Shown one piece after another: positions 15,912 through 24,935 of a stretch of DNA of 64,000 bases. A model generated the notes under the pieces. The model did no database searches. It was not told the origin of the DNA and was given only the letters and a program-made list of their open reading frames with translations. A program made the translations under genes and the position numbers. Every line of letters begins with the position of its first letter. Within the stretch, counting starts at the first letter, position 1. This stretch comes from DATKDP01 sp035546335. GTDB taxonomy: Bacteria > Acidobacteriota > Thermoanaerobaculia > Gp7-AA8. The stretch is taken from positions 1 to 64,000 of the forward strand of contig DATKDP010000002.1 in NCBI GenBank assembly GCA_035546335.1, read 5' to 3'.

Positions 15912-18317
15912 ATGGGCAATGAACTGATGACTTCCGCTCGACTTCCGCTCGTGCCGCTTCGCGACATGGTCGTCTTTCCGGCGATGATGGCGCCCTTCGT
16001 GGTGGGGCGGAAGGCCTCGATTCTCGCTCTCGAGGCGACTCTGGCCACGAGCGAGAAGAGGATCTTCCTCGCAACCCAGAAGGACCCGAAGGTCGACGAT
16101 CCCGGCATGAAAGAGATCTATCGCGTGGGTGTCGTCGCCACGGTCGTGCAGAACCTCAAGCTGCCCAACCAGAACGTCAAGGTCATGGTCGAAGGGATCG
16201 GCCGTGCCGAGATCGTCTCCTCGCGCGAGGTCGACGGCTACATCACCGTCGACGTGCAGGCGGTGGACACCCACTATCCGCTCACCCCCGAGGTCTCGGA
16301 GTACATCCAGAAGCTGGTGGAGATCTTCGAGCAATACGCGAAGATGTCCCACCATCTCGCCTTCGAAGGCGTCATGTCGACTCTCAAGCTCGACGACCCC
16401 GACAAGTTCGCCGACACGCTCGCTTCGCACCTTTTGATCACCACGGCCGAAAAGCAGCAGCTTCTCGAGACCCCGAGTCCCTATGAGCGGCTGCAGAAGC
16501 TCCAGGACTTCCTCGAGATCGAGATCGAAAAGATCAACATCGACAAGAGAATCAACTCCAAAGTCAAAAAGCAGATGGAGCGGGCCCAGAAGGAGTACTA
16601 CCTCAACGAGAAGATCAAGGCCATCCATCAGGAGCTCGGCCGGAAGGACGATCGCTCGGACGAGATCGAAGAGCTCCGCCAGAAGATCGAAGAGGCGGGG
16701 ATGCCGAAGGAGACGAAAGAAAAGGCGTTGCAGGAGCTCAAGCGGCTCGAAGCGATGCCCGGCGTCTCGGCGGAGGCGACCGTCTCACGAAACTACATCG
16801 AGTGGCTCGTCTCGGTTCCCTGGAAGAAGGCGACCAAGGAGATCAAGGACATCGATCTCGCCGAGCGGATTCTCAATGAGGATCATTTCGGTCTCGAGAA
16901 GATCAAGGAGAGAATCCTCGAGTTTCTCGCCGTCCGGCAGCTGATCAAGGGACCCAAGGGGACGATCCTCTGCTTCGTGGGGCCTCCGGGCGTCGGAAAG
17001 ACCTCGCTCGCCAAGTCGATCGCCAGGGCCACCGGTCGCAAGTTCGTCCGGCTGTCCCTCGGCGGCGTTCGCGACGAGGCGGAGATCCGCGGTCATCGCC
17101 GCACCTACATCGGGGCATTCCCCGGCCAGATCATCCAGAGAATGAAAAAAGGGGGAACGGTCAATCCGGTCTTCCTCCTCGACGAAGTCGACAAGATGTC
17201 GATGGACTTCCGCGGCGACCCTTCTGCGGCGCTTCTCGAGGTCCTCGATCCGGAACAGAACAACGCCTTCGTCGATCACTATCTCGACGTCGAGTACGAT
17301 CTGTCGAAGGTGATGTTCATCGCCACGGCCAACGTGATCCACACCATTCCCGCTCCGCTCAAGGACAGGATGGAGATCATCCACCTGTCCGGCTATACAC
17401 ATCTGGAGAAGCTGGCGATCGCTCGCCAGTTCCTCGTCCCGAAGCAGAAGCGCGAGCACGGTCTCGACGAGGCGAGCCTCGCCTTCGAAGACTCGGCGCT
17501 CGAAGAGCTGATCGATTCGTATACGAGGGAAGCGGGAGTCCGCAATCTCGAGCGCGAGATCGGATCGCTCTGCCGCAAGGTGGCGCGCAGCGTCCTGAGG
17601 GAAGGAAGTGCGTTCGCCATCACCATCGATCAGCAGAAGGTGCGCGAGCTCCTCGGCAAGCCGCGGTTCCGCTCGCAGGGAATGCAGGAAAAAAGCGAGA
17701 TCGGTGTGGCCACGGGGCTGGCCTGGACCGAGGTGGGAGGCGAGATCCTCAGCACCGAAGTCGCTCTTTCACCGGGCAAGGGGAACCTGACGCTGACCGG
17801 GAAGCTGGGCGACGTGATGCAGGAGTCGGCGCGTGCGGCCCTGTCGTACGTCAGATCGCGTGCTCAACTCTTCGGAGTCGAGACCGATCATTTCGATAAG
17901 ATCGACATTCACATCCACGTTCCCGAGGGAGCGATTCCCAAGGACGGCCCCTCAGCCGGGATCACGATGGCGACGGCGCTGCTCTCGTCGATCACGAGAA
18001 TTCCGGTGCATCGCGACATGGCCATGACCGGCGAGATCACCCTGCGGGGGAAGGTACTGCCGATCGGTGGATTGAAGGACAAGGTGCTGGCGGCCTCGCG
18101 CGTCGGGATCACCAGGATCATTCTGCCGGCCGACAACGAGCGCGATCTGCAGGACATCCCGGCGGACGTTCGCGAGAAGATGGAATTTCACCTGGTCGAG
18201 TCGATGGACGAGGTGGTGCTGCTGGCGCTCGATGGCACGATTGTTCCATTGGCTGCAAAGGACGAGCTGCCGCAACCGTCGAAGACGATCGGTGGCGAGG
18301 ACGGCCTCACGCACTGA
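15912..18317 (+). CDS. lon: ATP-dependent Lon protease
   Basis: An 801-residue LonA protease. The N-terminal substrate-binding domain begins LPLVPLRDMVVFP, a coiled region follows, then an AAA+ module with Walker A GPPGVGKTSLA (near residue 357) and FLLDEVDKM. The C-terminal serine-lysine protease has Ser681 in DGPSAG and Lys724 in GGLKDK. It degrades damaged and regulatory proteins in the cytoplasm. It follows clpX by 69 bp, completing the protein quality-control run. Confidence 0.98.
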   Translation: MGNELMTSARLPLVPLRDMVVFPAMMAPFVVGRKASILALEATLATSEKRIFLATQKDPKVDDPGMKEIYRVGVVATVVQNLKLPNQNVKVMVEGIGRAEIVSSREVDGYITVDVQAVDTHYPLTPEVSEYIQKLVEIFEQYAKMSHHLAFEGVMSTLKLDDPDKFADTLASHLLITTAEKQQLLETPSPYERLQKLQDFLEIEIEKINIDKRINSKVKKQMERAQKEYYLNEKIKAIHQELGRKDDRSDEIEELRQKIEEAGMPKETKEKALQELKRLEAMPGVSAEATVSRNYIEWLVSVPWKKATKEIKDIDLAERILNEDHFGLEKIKERILEFLAVRQLIKGPKGTILCFVGPPGVGKTSLAKSIARATGRKFVRLSLGGVRDEAEIRGHRRTYIGAFPGQIIQRMKKGGTVNPVFLLDEVDKMSMDFRGDPSAALLEVLDPEQNNAFVDHYLDVEYDLSKVMFIATANVIHTIPAPLKDRMEIIHLSGYTHLEKLAIARQFLVPKQKREHGLDEASLAFEDSALEELIDSYTREAGVRNLEREIGSLCRKVARSVLREGSAFAITIDQQKVRELLGKPRFRSQGMQEKSEIGVATGLAWTEVGGEILSTEVALSPGKGNLTLTGKLGDVMQESARAALSYVRSRAQLFGVETDHFDKIDIHIHVPEGAIPKDGPSAGITMATALLSSITRIPVHRDMAMTGEITLRGKVLPIGGLKDKVLAASRVGITRIILPADNERDLQDIPADVREKMEFHLVESMDEVVLLALDGTIVPLAAKDELPQPSKTIGGEDGLTH

Positions 18318-18471
18318 CGAAACGACGAGACCAGCGAGCCGCCGACTCGGGGCTCGGTACCGCGATTTGACAGCCGTGGGAGAATATCCGGAGCATCTTT
18401 CGACAGCTCCAATTCTCCTCCAGAGACTTTTGTGACCCAGCTTCCCCGAACCGGGGAAAGTTCAGCCTGAG

Positions 18472-19059
18472 TTGGAAATCCAGTCAGTTCATTTCTACAG
18501 GGCGGCGTACGAGCCCGAACACTTTCCCCGTGATCAGCGACCGCAGTTCGCCATCGTCGGTCGCTCGAACGTAGGAAAGTCGAGCTTCATCAATTCGATT
18601 CTTCGAAGGCGTGGGCTGGCGAGAGTCAGCCAGACGCCGGGGAAAACGCAGGCCGTTCAGTTTTATCTGCTCAATGACAAGGTCTATCTCGTCGATCTGC
18701 CCGGTTACGGCTACGCGAAGGTTCCGCGGGCGATCACAGCTTCGTGGGGAACGCTGGTTCGCTCGTATCTCGAGAGCAGCAGCGGAGCGATCCGGCTGCT
18801 TTTTCTCCTCGTCGATGGGCGACGGATCCCTTCGGAGCACGACCTGTCGATGCGCGACTGGATGATCGAGGCGGGAATTCGGTGGAAGGTGGTACTGACC
18901 AAAGTGGACAAGCTCTCGGGAAACGAGCTGGCGCGAAGCCGCAGGGCGATCGCCGGCAAACTGGATGTTGCAGCAGCGGATCTGATCGACTTCTCGAGTG
19001 TCACCAGACAGGGGACCGAGAGGATCTGGCGCGAGATCGATGAGAGACTCAGATCGTAG
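18472..19059 (+). CDS. ysxC: Ribosome biogenesis GTP-binding protein YsxC/EngB
   Basis: A 195-residue small GTPase. G1 is GRSNVGKSS (about residues 28-36), the switch I area TPGKTQ, G3 DLPGYGYAK, G4 TKVDK and G5 SSVT, all in EngB order. The family acts in 50S subunit assembly. The predicted start is TTG at 18472, because MEIQSVHFYRAAY fits the family N-terminus and no ATG precedes G1. The stop is followed 52 bp later by the rho start. Confidence 0.93.
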   Translation: MEIQSVHFYRAAYEPEHFPRDQRPQFAIVGRSNVGKSSFINSILRRRGLARVSQTPGKTQAVQFYLLNDKVYLVDLPGYGYAKVPRAITASWGTLVRSYLESSSGAIRLLFLLVDGRRIPSEHDLSMRDWMIEAGIRWKVVLTKVDKLSGNELARSRRAIAGKLDVAAADLIDFSSVTRQGTERIWREIDERLRS

Positions 19060-19111
19060 GAATGCAGACGAGAGCCGGCCGGAGGGCCGGCCGACGATGT
19101 ACGAGGAAACC

Positions 19112-20692
19112 ATGGAACAGCTCGAGGATGATGTGACCCCGATGGAGAATGAAACCGCCGTCGACGTGAGCGCGGCCGCACCGGAGCGCCCCGAGAAGGA
19201 AAAGCCGGAGCGAAAACGCCCCGAACGAGCGGCGAAGGAGAAGGGGGAGAAGAGTGCCCGTGCGGCCGAAAAGGCCGCCGAAGCGGCTCCTGCCCCGGTA
19301 GCTGCCGAGGGAAGCGACGAGACGATCGAGGAGACGAACGGAGCCGCGCCGGAAGATCGAAACGGCGACAAGGGAGAGCGTGCCGAGAAAGCGCCGCGCG
19401 CCGCCCGGCGGGCCGAGTCGCCGGCCGAGCCTTCGGGCGAGACACTCGATATCCGATCGCTCAAAGAGATGAAGCTCCAGGAGATCACGCGGATCGCCAA
19501 GGAGTTCGGCATCGAGAATGCCGCCGGGATGCGGAAACAGGATCTGATCTTCTCGATTCTGCAGGCGCAGACCGAGAAAAGCGGGTTGATATTCTCGGAA
19601 GGAGTCCTGGAGTGTCTGCCCGACGGCTTCGGCTTCCTGAGGGCCCCCGAGTACAACTACCTTCCGGGGCCTGACGACATCTACGTTTCTCCCTCGCAGA
19701 TCCGGCGGTTCGATCTCCGGACGGGCGACACGGTCTCGGGTCAGGTGCGCCCGCCGAAGGAAGGAGAGCGCTACTTCGCACTGATCAAGGTGGAAGCGGT
19801 CAACTTCGAGCATCCCGACGTGGCTCGGGAAAAGACGCTGTTCGACAATCTGACGCCTCTGTACCCCGAAGAGCGGATCAAGCTCGAAGTTCCGTGGAAC
19901 ATGTCGTCGCGCGTGCTCGACCTGGTGGCGCCGATCGGCAAGGGGCAGCGCGGGCTGATCGTCGCGCCGCCCAGGACCGGGAAGACGATGCTGCTGCAGG
20001 CCATCGCCAACTCGATCACGACGAATCATCCGGAGGTCACGCTGATCGTTCTTCTCATCGATGAGCGACCGGAGGAAGTCACCGACATGCAGCGGTCGGT
20101 CAAGGGTGAGGTCATCTCGTCCACGTTCGACGAGCCGGCGTCGCGTCACGTGCAGGTCGCCGAGATGGTGATCGAGAAGGCGAAACGACTCGTCGAGCAC
20201 AAGCGGGACGTGGTCATTCTTCTCGATTCGATCACCCGTCTGGCGCGTGCCTACAACACAGTGGTTCCTCCCTCGGGGAAGGTGCTGTCGGGGGGAGTCG
20301 ATTCGAACGCACTGCAGCGTCCGAAGCGTTTCTTCGGCGCGGCGCGGAACATCGAAGAGGGTGGCTCGCTCACCATCATGGCCACGGCTCTGATCGACAC
20401 CGGATCGCGAATGGACGACGTGATTTTCGAGGAGTTCAAGGGAACGGGCAACATGGAAGTGCACCTCGACCGGAAACTGGTGGAGAAGAGGATTTTCCCG
20501 GCGATCGACATCAACAAGTCGGGCACGCGCAAGGAAGAACTGCTGCTCGACAAGAACGAGCTGAATCGCATCTGGGTGCTGCGCAAGGTCTTCAGTCCCC
20601 TTTCGACCGTCGAATCGATGGAGCTTCTCGTCGAGAAGCTCGAGAAGACGAAATCGAACCAGGACTTCCTCAATTCGATGAGCTCGATGTAA
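19112..20692 (+). CDS. rho: Transcription termination factor Rho
   Basis: A 526-residue hexameric RNA helicase. An Ala/Glu/Lys/Arg-rich, low-complexity N-terminal extension of about 100 residues is followed by the Rho_N helix-bundle (SLKEMKLQEITRIAKEFGI), the RNA-binding cold-shock fold (LPDGFGFLR) and the RecA-like core with Walker A APPRTGKTMLL, plus DSITRLARAYN and the Q-loop/R-loop region. It terminates transcription at C-rich unstructured RNA. I chose ATG 19112 because CGAGGAAAC lies just upstream; ATG 19097 is in frame but has no such site. The extension resembles those in other high-GC or Bacteroidota lineages. Confidence 0.96.
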   Translation: MEQLEDDVTPMENETAVDVSAAAPERPEKEKPERKRPERAAKEKGEKSARAAEKAAEAAPAPVAAEGSDETIEETNGAAPEDRNGDKGERAEKAPRAARRAESPAEPSGETLDIRSLKEMKLQEITRIAKEFGIENAAGMRKQDLIFSILQAQTEKSGLIFSEGVLECLPDGFGFLRAPEYNYLPGPDDIYVSPSQIRRFDLRTGDTVSGQVRPPKEGERYFALIKVEAVNFEHPDVAREKTLFDNLTPLYPEERIKLEVPWNMSSRVLDLVAPIGKGQRGLIVAPPRTGKTMLLQAIANSITTNHPEVTLIVLLIDERPEEVTDMQRSVKGEVISSTFDEPASRHVQVAEMVIEKAKRLVEHKRDVVILLDSITRLARAYNTVVPPSGKVLSGGVDSNALQRPKRFFGAARNIEEGGSLTIMATALIDTGSRMDDVIFEEFKGTGNMEVHLDRKLVEKRIFPAIDINKSGTRKEELLLDKNELNRIWVLRKVFSPLSTVESMELLVEKLEKTKSNQDFLNSMSSM

Positions 20693-20729
20693 GTGAAAGC
20701 AATCCCGCCCGGATCACGTTACACGTTCC

Positions 20730-23195
20730 ATGGGTAAGCGAGGCCGCGTCCGCCATTTTCTCTGGCGTCATGCGTTCGGCATCGCCTTCGTGGTGATGCT
20801 CGTGTTCGTCATCGTCATCGGGTACGCCGGCTACAACTATGTCCTGATCAACCGCAAGTTCGATTCGAGCCGAAGGTGGGACCTGCCGAGCCGGATCTAC
20901 TCCGATGCCATGCCGCTGGTTCCCGGGCTTAACTACCCGCGGGATCTGCTGGAGCCGAAGCTCAATCATGTCGGGTACCACGAGGTCGACCGGCCGCTGC
21001 GGAATCCTGGAGAGTACCGTTTCCTCGACGACGCGCTGGAGGTCTACCTGCAGAACTTCACCTATCCGGACATGGAGTTTCACGCGATGCCGGTGCGGGT
21101 CGATTTCAACAAGGGCCGCGTGGAGAAGATCTCGCGCCTGCCCGAGGGGACGGCACTCCGGGCGGTGCGTCTCGAGCCGGAGCTGATCACATCCATCTTC
21201 GACGACGTGATGGAGGATCGGAGTCCGGTGCCGCTGGCCTCGGTTCCTCAGCATCTCATCGACGCCATCCTGGTCATCGAGGATCGCTCCTTTTTTAGTC
21301 ACGAAGGAATCTCTCTGCGTGGAATCCTCAGGGCGGCGATCACCAATCTGCGACATGGCGAAGTGAGGGCTGGAGGCTCGACGCTCACCCAGCAGCTGGT
21401 GAAGAATCTCTATCTCGATCCGTCGCGCAGCTATGCGAGAAAGGTGCGCGAGGCGGCGATGGCGGTGATGCTCGAAGCACGCTACTCGAAAGAGGAGATC
21501 CTCGAGGCGTACCTGAACGAGATCTATCTGGGGCAGAACGGCGCGGTGCAGATCAACGGCGTCGAAGAGGCCTCACGGGTCTACTTCTCGAAACATGTGA
21601 ACTACCTGACGTTGGCCGAATCGGCGACGCTCGCCGGAATGATCCGATTCCCCAACGGCTACTCTCCTCTGAACCATCCCGAGCGAGCACGGAGCCGGCG
21701 GAACGTGGTCCTCCAGGCGATGCGCGAAGAGGGAAAGATCACCGACGAGCAGTATCGAGTGGCGGCCGAAGCGCCGATGACCGTCAATCGATTCCCCAAA
21801 CGGTATCGAAGTGCGCCGTACTTCGTCGATCTGGTGATGAAGCAGTTGCGTGAGACCTATCCCGAAACGCAGCTGAAGACCGAAGGTCTGCGCATCTTCA
21901 CGACGCTCGATACGATCATGCAGAGAGCGGCCGAAGAGGCGCTCGAACGAGGCGTCGAATCGCTTGCCAAGCGGTACGCTCACATCCGCAACTCCGATGG
22001 GCCGCTCGAGGGCGTCGTCGTCACCATCCAGCCGGGCACCGGCTACGTCAAGGCGCTCGTCGGCGGCCGGAACTACGTGCAGAGCCAGTTCAATCGGGCA
22101 CTTCAGGCGAAGAGGCAGCCCGGCTCGCTGTTCAAGCCGTTCGTCTACGTCGCCGCCATGGATCCCTCACGATCGTCCGAGGCTCTGACGGCTTCTTCGA
22201 TTCTCGACGACAGCCCGATCAGTGTCGAGACGGGCAAGTCCGCCTGGCGCCCGCAGAATTACGATGGGCAGTTCCGTGGCCCCACTCCGGTGCGCGAAGC
22301 GATTTTTCGCTCGTACAACATTCCTGCGGTTCGTGCGGCACTGGACGCCGGCGTTCCGAACGTGATCAAGCTCGCCTCCAAGATCGGCGTGCAAAGCCGG
22401 CTCGAGCCGTATCCGTCGATCTCGCTCGGCTCGTTCGAAGTCACTCCTCTGGAAATTGCCTACGCCTATTCCGTATTCGCCAACGACGGCGTCAAGGCGG
22501 AGCCGATCTCGATTCTGGCTGTCGTGACCGCCGACGGCAGGATTCTCGAGAGCCGCGAAGTGACGATGCAGCGCGTCGCGCCCCCGGGTCTGTGCTACGT
22601 GATGAACGACATGCTGAAGGATGTACTGACCCGCGGAACGGCCGCGCGTCTCCGCTCGATGGGATTCACCCGGAGATTCGCCGGGAAGACGGGGACGACC
22701 AACAATTATCGCGATGCCTGGTTCATCGGCTACTCTCCCCGCGTGCTCTCGCTGGTATGGGTCGGATTCGACGATGCGAAGAACGTCAGGCTCTCCGGAT
22801 CGGACGCGGCCGTCCCGATCTGGGGCTCCTACATGATCCGCGTAGCCGGCATGGTGCCGGACATCGACTTCAAACGTCCCGACGATGTCGTCGACCGCCA
22901 GATCGACTCCGAGAGTGGGATGCTGGCGACGCCTTTCTGTCCGCGAGTCGTGAACGAGCTCTACGTCTCCGGTACGCAACCGTCCGAATTCTGCACTCTC
23001 CATTCGCCGCTGTTCGACGATCGCCGGCCCTTCCTGGGCAGCCGTCCGGCGCGGCGATCGGGCGAGCCGCCCCTGATCGCCGAGGCTGGTGAGCGGCCAG
23101 GGCTGCCACAGACCGAACAGGGTGAGGCGGCGGCGCGGCGCAAGGAAAAGCGGATCAAACGCATTCTCCGCTGGATGTTCGAGGAGAACCCCTGA
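20730..23195 (+). CDS. mrcB: Bifunctional penicillin-binding protein 1B-type (glycosyltransferase/transpeptidase)
   Basis: An 821-residue class A PBP. It has a short cytoplasmic N-terminus, one membrane anchor (residues about 12-35), then a UB2H-like region (LPSRIYSDAMPLVPGLN). The GT51 glycosyltransferase has EDRSFFSHEG (catalytic Glu) and GGSTLTQQLVKN, and the transpeptidase has SxxK as PGSLFKPF, SYN, and the KTG motif as GKTGTTN. It polymerises and cross-links peptidoglycan on the periplasmic side. The UB2H region in E. coli binds the lipoprotein LpoB, so a Gram-negative envelope is implied. It is 37 bp after rho and probably a separate functional unit. Confidence 0.93.
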   Translation: MGKRGRVRHFLWRHAFGIAFVVMLVFVIVIGYAGYNYVLINRKFDSSRRWDLPSRIYSDAMPLVPGLNYPRDLLEPKLNHVGYHEVDRPLRNPGEYRFLDDALEVYLQNFTYPDMEFHAMPVRVDFNKGRVEKISRLPEGTALRAVRLEPELITSIFDDVMEDRSPVPLASVPQHLIDAILVIEDRSFFSHEGISLRGILRAAITNLRHGEVRAGGSTLTQQLVKNLYLDPSRSYARKVREAAMAVMLEARYSKEEILEAYLNEIYLGQNGAVQINGVEEASRVYFSKHVNYLTLAESATLAGMIRFPNGYSPLNHPERARSRRNVVLQAMREEGKITDEQYRVAAEAPMTVNRFPKRYRSAPYFVDLVMKQLRETYPETQLKTEGLRIFTTLDTIMQRAAEEALERGVESLAKRYAHIRNSDGPLEGVVVTIQPGTGYVKALVGGRNYVQSQFNRALQAKRQPGSLFKPFVYVAAMDPSRSSEALTASSILDDSPISVETGKSAWRPQNYDGQFRGPTPVREAIFRSYNIPAVRAALDAGVPNVIKLASKIGVQSRLEPYPSISLGSFEVTPLEIAYAYSVFANDGVKAEPISILAVVTADGRILESREVTMQRVAPPGLCYVMNDMLKDVLTRGTAARLRSMGFTRRFAGKTGTTNNYRDAWFIGYSPRVLSLVWVGFDDAKNVRLSGSDAAVPIWGSYMIRVAGMVPDIDFKRPDDVVDRQIDSESGMLATPFCPRVVNELYVSGTQPSEFCTLHSPLFDDRRPFLGSRPARRSGEPPLIAEAGERPGLPQTEQGEAAARRKEKRIKRILRWMFEENP

Positions 23196-23331
23196 GCGCC
23201 CGGTGCTTTACAATCGGACATCGCGAGTCCCGGAGGCGTGCCCGTTCTGGTGAAACGGTGGTGATGAGGGCCCTCCTCGGCACTCCCCTTTGCGTCTCCA
23301 TGGGCTCTGATTCGAAGGAGCTTGATCGACC

Positions 23332-24117
23332 GTGAGAGCAGCGAGAGTGATCGGGAACATCACGGGTGGAATCGAGGAGGTTCTGCTCTACGTGGGAGGG
23401 CTGACCGACCTCACGAGGCAGACCATCCGGCAGGCGTTTCGCCGCCCGTTCGAGATGCGGTTGCTGCTGGTACAGTTCGATGTAATCGGCGTGCAGTCTC
23501 TGTCGATCGTCGGAATCACGGCGCTTTTCATCGGTATGGTGCTGGCACTTCAGACGGCCTACTCGCTCGCCGACTTCGGAGGGAAACTGTTCATCGGGAA
23601 AGTCGTTTCTCTCTCTCTGGTGCGCGAGCTCGCGCCGGTGCTCATGTCGTTGATGGTCGGTGGGCGGGTGGGGGCGGGCATGACCGCCGAGATCGGTACG
23701 ATGAAAGTGACCGAGCAGATCGACGCGCTCCGGGCGCTGGCAACGAGCCCCATCCGCAAGCTCGTCGTTCCGAAAGTGGTTGCGACGACGCTGATGCTTC
23801 CGCTGCTGACGATTCTCGCCTCGTTTCTCGGAATCATCGGAGGCCTGCTGATCGCCGTATTCAATCTCAATCTTTCGATGAACTTCTACATGAGAAGCGT
23901 CATCACCACGCTCAAGTACAACGACATTGCTTCCGGCGTGGGGAAGACCTTCTTTTTCGGGTTTGCGATCGCGATGATCGCCTGCTTCAACGGGCTGAGA
24001 ACATCGGGAGGGGCCGATGGCGTGGGACGTGCGACGACTGCCACGGTGGTTACGGCCTCCATCTCGGTTCTCATCATGGATTTCTTTCTGACCAAGCTGT
24101 TTCTGATGGTTCTATGA
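23332..24117 (+). CDS. mlaE: MlaE-family lipid ABC transporter permease
   Basis: A 261-residue membrane permease with five or six hydrophobic helices. It carries the family core (VRELAPVLMSLMVGGRVGAGMTAEIGTM split over residues about 97-124) and EQIDALRALATSP. It partners MlaF (next gene, overlapping ATGA) and the MCE protein MlaD to move phospholipids between the inner and outer membranes. The start is GTG 23332, preceded by GAAGGAGC. The 136 bp upstream of the operon hold no recognised gene. Confidence 0.93.
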   Translation: MRAARVIGNITGGIEEVLLYVGGLTDLTRQTIRQAFRRPFEMRLLLVQFDVIGVQSLSIVGITALFIGMVLALQTAYSLADFGGKLFIGKVVSLSLVRELAPVLMSLMVGGRVGAGMTAEIGTMKVTEQIDALRALATSPIRKLVVPKVVATTLMLPLLTILASFLGIIGGLLIAVFNLNLSMNFYMRSVITTLKYNDIASGVGKTFFFGFAIAMIACFNGLRTSGGADGVGRATTATVVTASISVLIMDFFLTKLFLMVL

Positions 24118-24935
24118 CCACTGCTCCCAACATCGATCGCCGCGCGACGGCTCGAGAGACGCCCGACCGGCGCCTCGAGCCGCGCGATGTGATCGTGGAG
24201 TTTCGGGACGTTCAGAAGGCGTATGGGCGGAAGAAGGTGCTTCGTGGAGCGAGCTTCTCTCTTTTTCGCGGCGAGGTCCTCGTGATTCTCGGCGGCTCGG
24301 GAACGGGAAAGTCGGTGACACTGCGTCACATGCTCGGGCTCGAAGCGCCCGATGAGGGACGCGTGATCGTCGCCGGTGAGGACATCACGGACCTGGAGGA
24401 GTCGGAGCTCTTTCGTGTGCGCAAGAAATTCGGCATGCTGTTTCAGAGTGGGGGCCTCTTCGACTCCATGAGCGTCTACGAGAACATCGCATTTCCGCTG
24501 CGCGAGCACACGACGATGGAAGAAGAGGAGATCGCGAGTATGGTTCGCGAGAAATTGGAGATGGTCAACCTTCCGGGGACGGAGCGGCTGATGCCCGTCG
24601 ATTTGTCCGGCGGAATGCGAAAGCGCGTCGGCCTGGCTCGGGCGATCGTGCTGAATCCCGAGGTGGTGCTCTACGACGAGCCGACCACGGGGCTCGACCC
24701 GATCACCGCCGACACGATCAACCAGATGATGATCGGATTGCAGACGAAACTGAGCATCACCTCGGTGGTGGTGACTCACGACATTCACTCGGCGTTCACG
24801 GTGGGAGACCGGATCGCCTTCCTGAACAACGGTATTTTCGAATGGATCGGAACGATGGATGAGGCGAGGAGAAGCGACCACGCGATACTGCGCGAGTTTC
24901 TGGTCACTTCCGCGGTTGCCTCTGCACAGCCATGA
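24114..24935 (+). CDS. mlaF: MlaF-family ABC transporter ATP-binding protein
   Basis: A 273-residue ATPase: Walker A GGSGTGKS, Q-loop MLFQSGGLFDSM, ABC signature LSGGMRKRVGLARA, Walker B VVLYDEPTTGLDP, and H-loop VVTHD. The FQSGGLFDS sequence is characteristic of the Mla/Ttg2 group. A 25-residue charged extension precedes the ABC domain. The start overlaps the mlaE stop and its stop overlaps the mlaD start, so the three are translationally coupled. Confidence 0.95.
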   Translation: MTTAPNIDRRATARETPDRRLEPRDVIVEFRDVQKAYGRKKVLRGASFSLFRGEVLVILGGSGTGKSVTLRHMLGLEAPDEGRVIVAGEDITDLEESELFRVRKKFGMLFQSGGLFDSMSVYENIAFPLREHTTMEEEEIASMVREKLEMVNLPGTERLMPVDLSGGMRKRVGLARAIVLNPEVVLYDEPTTGLDPITADTINQMMIGLQTKLSITSVVVTHDIHSAFTVGDRIAFLNNGIFEWIGTMDEARRSDHAILREFLVTSAVASAQP

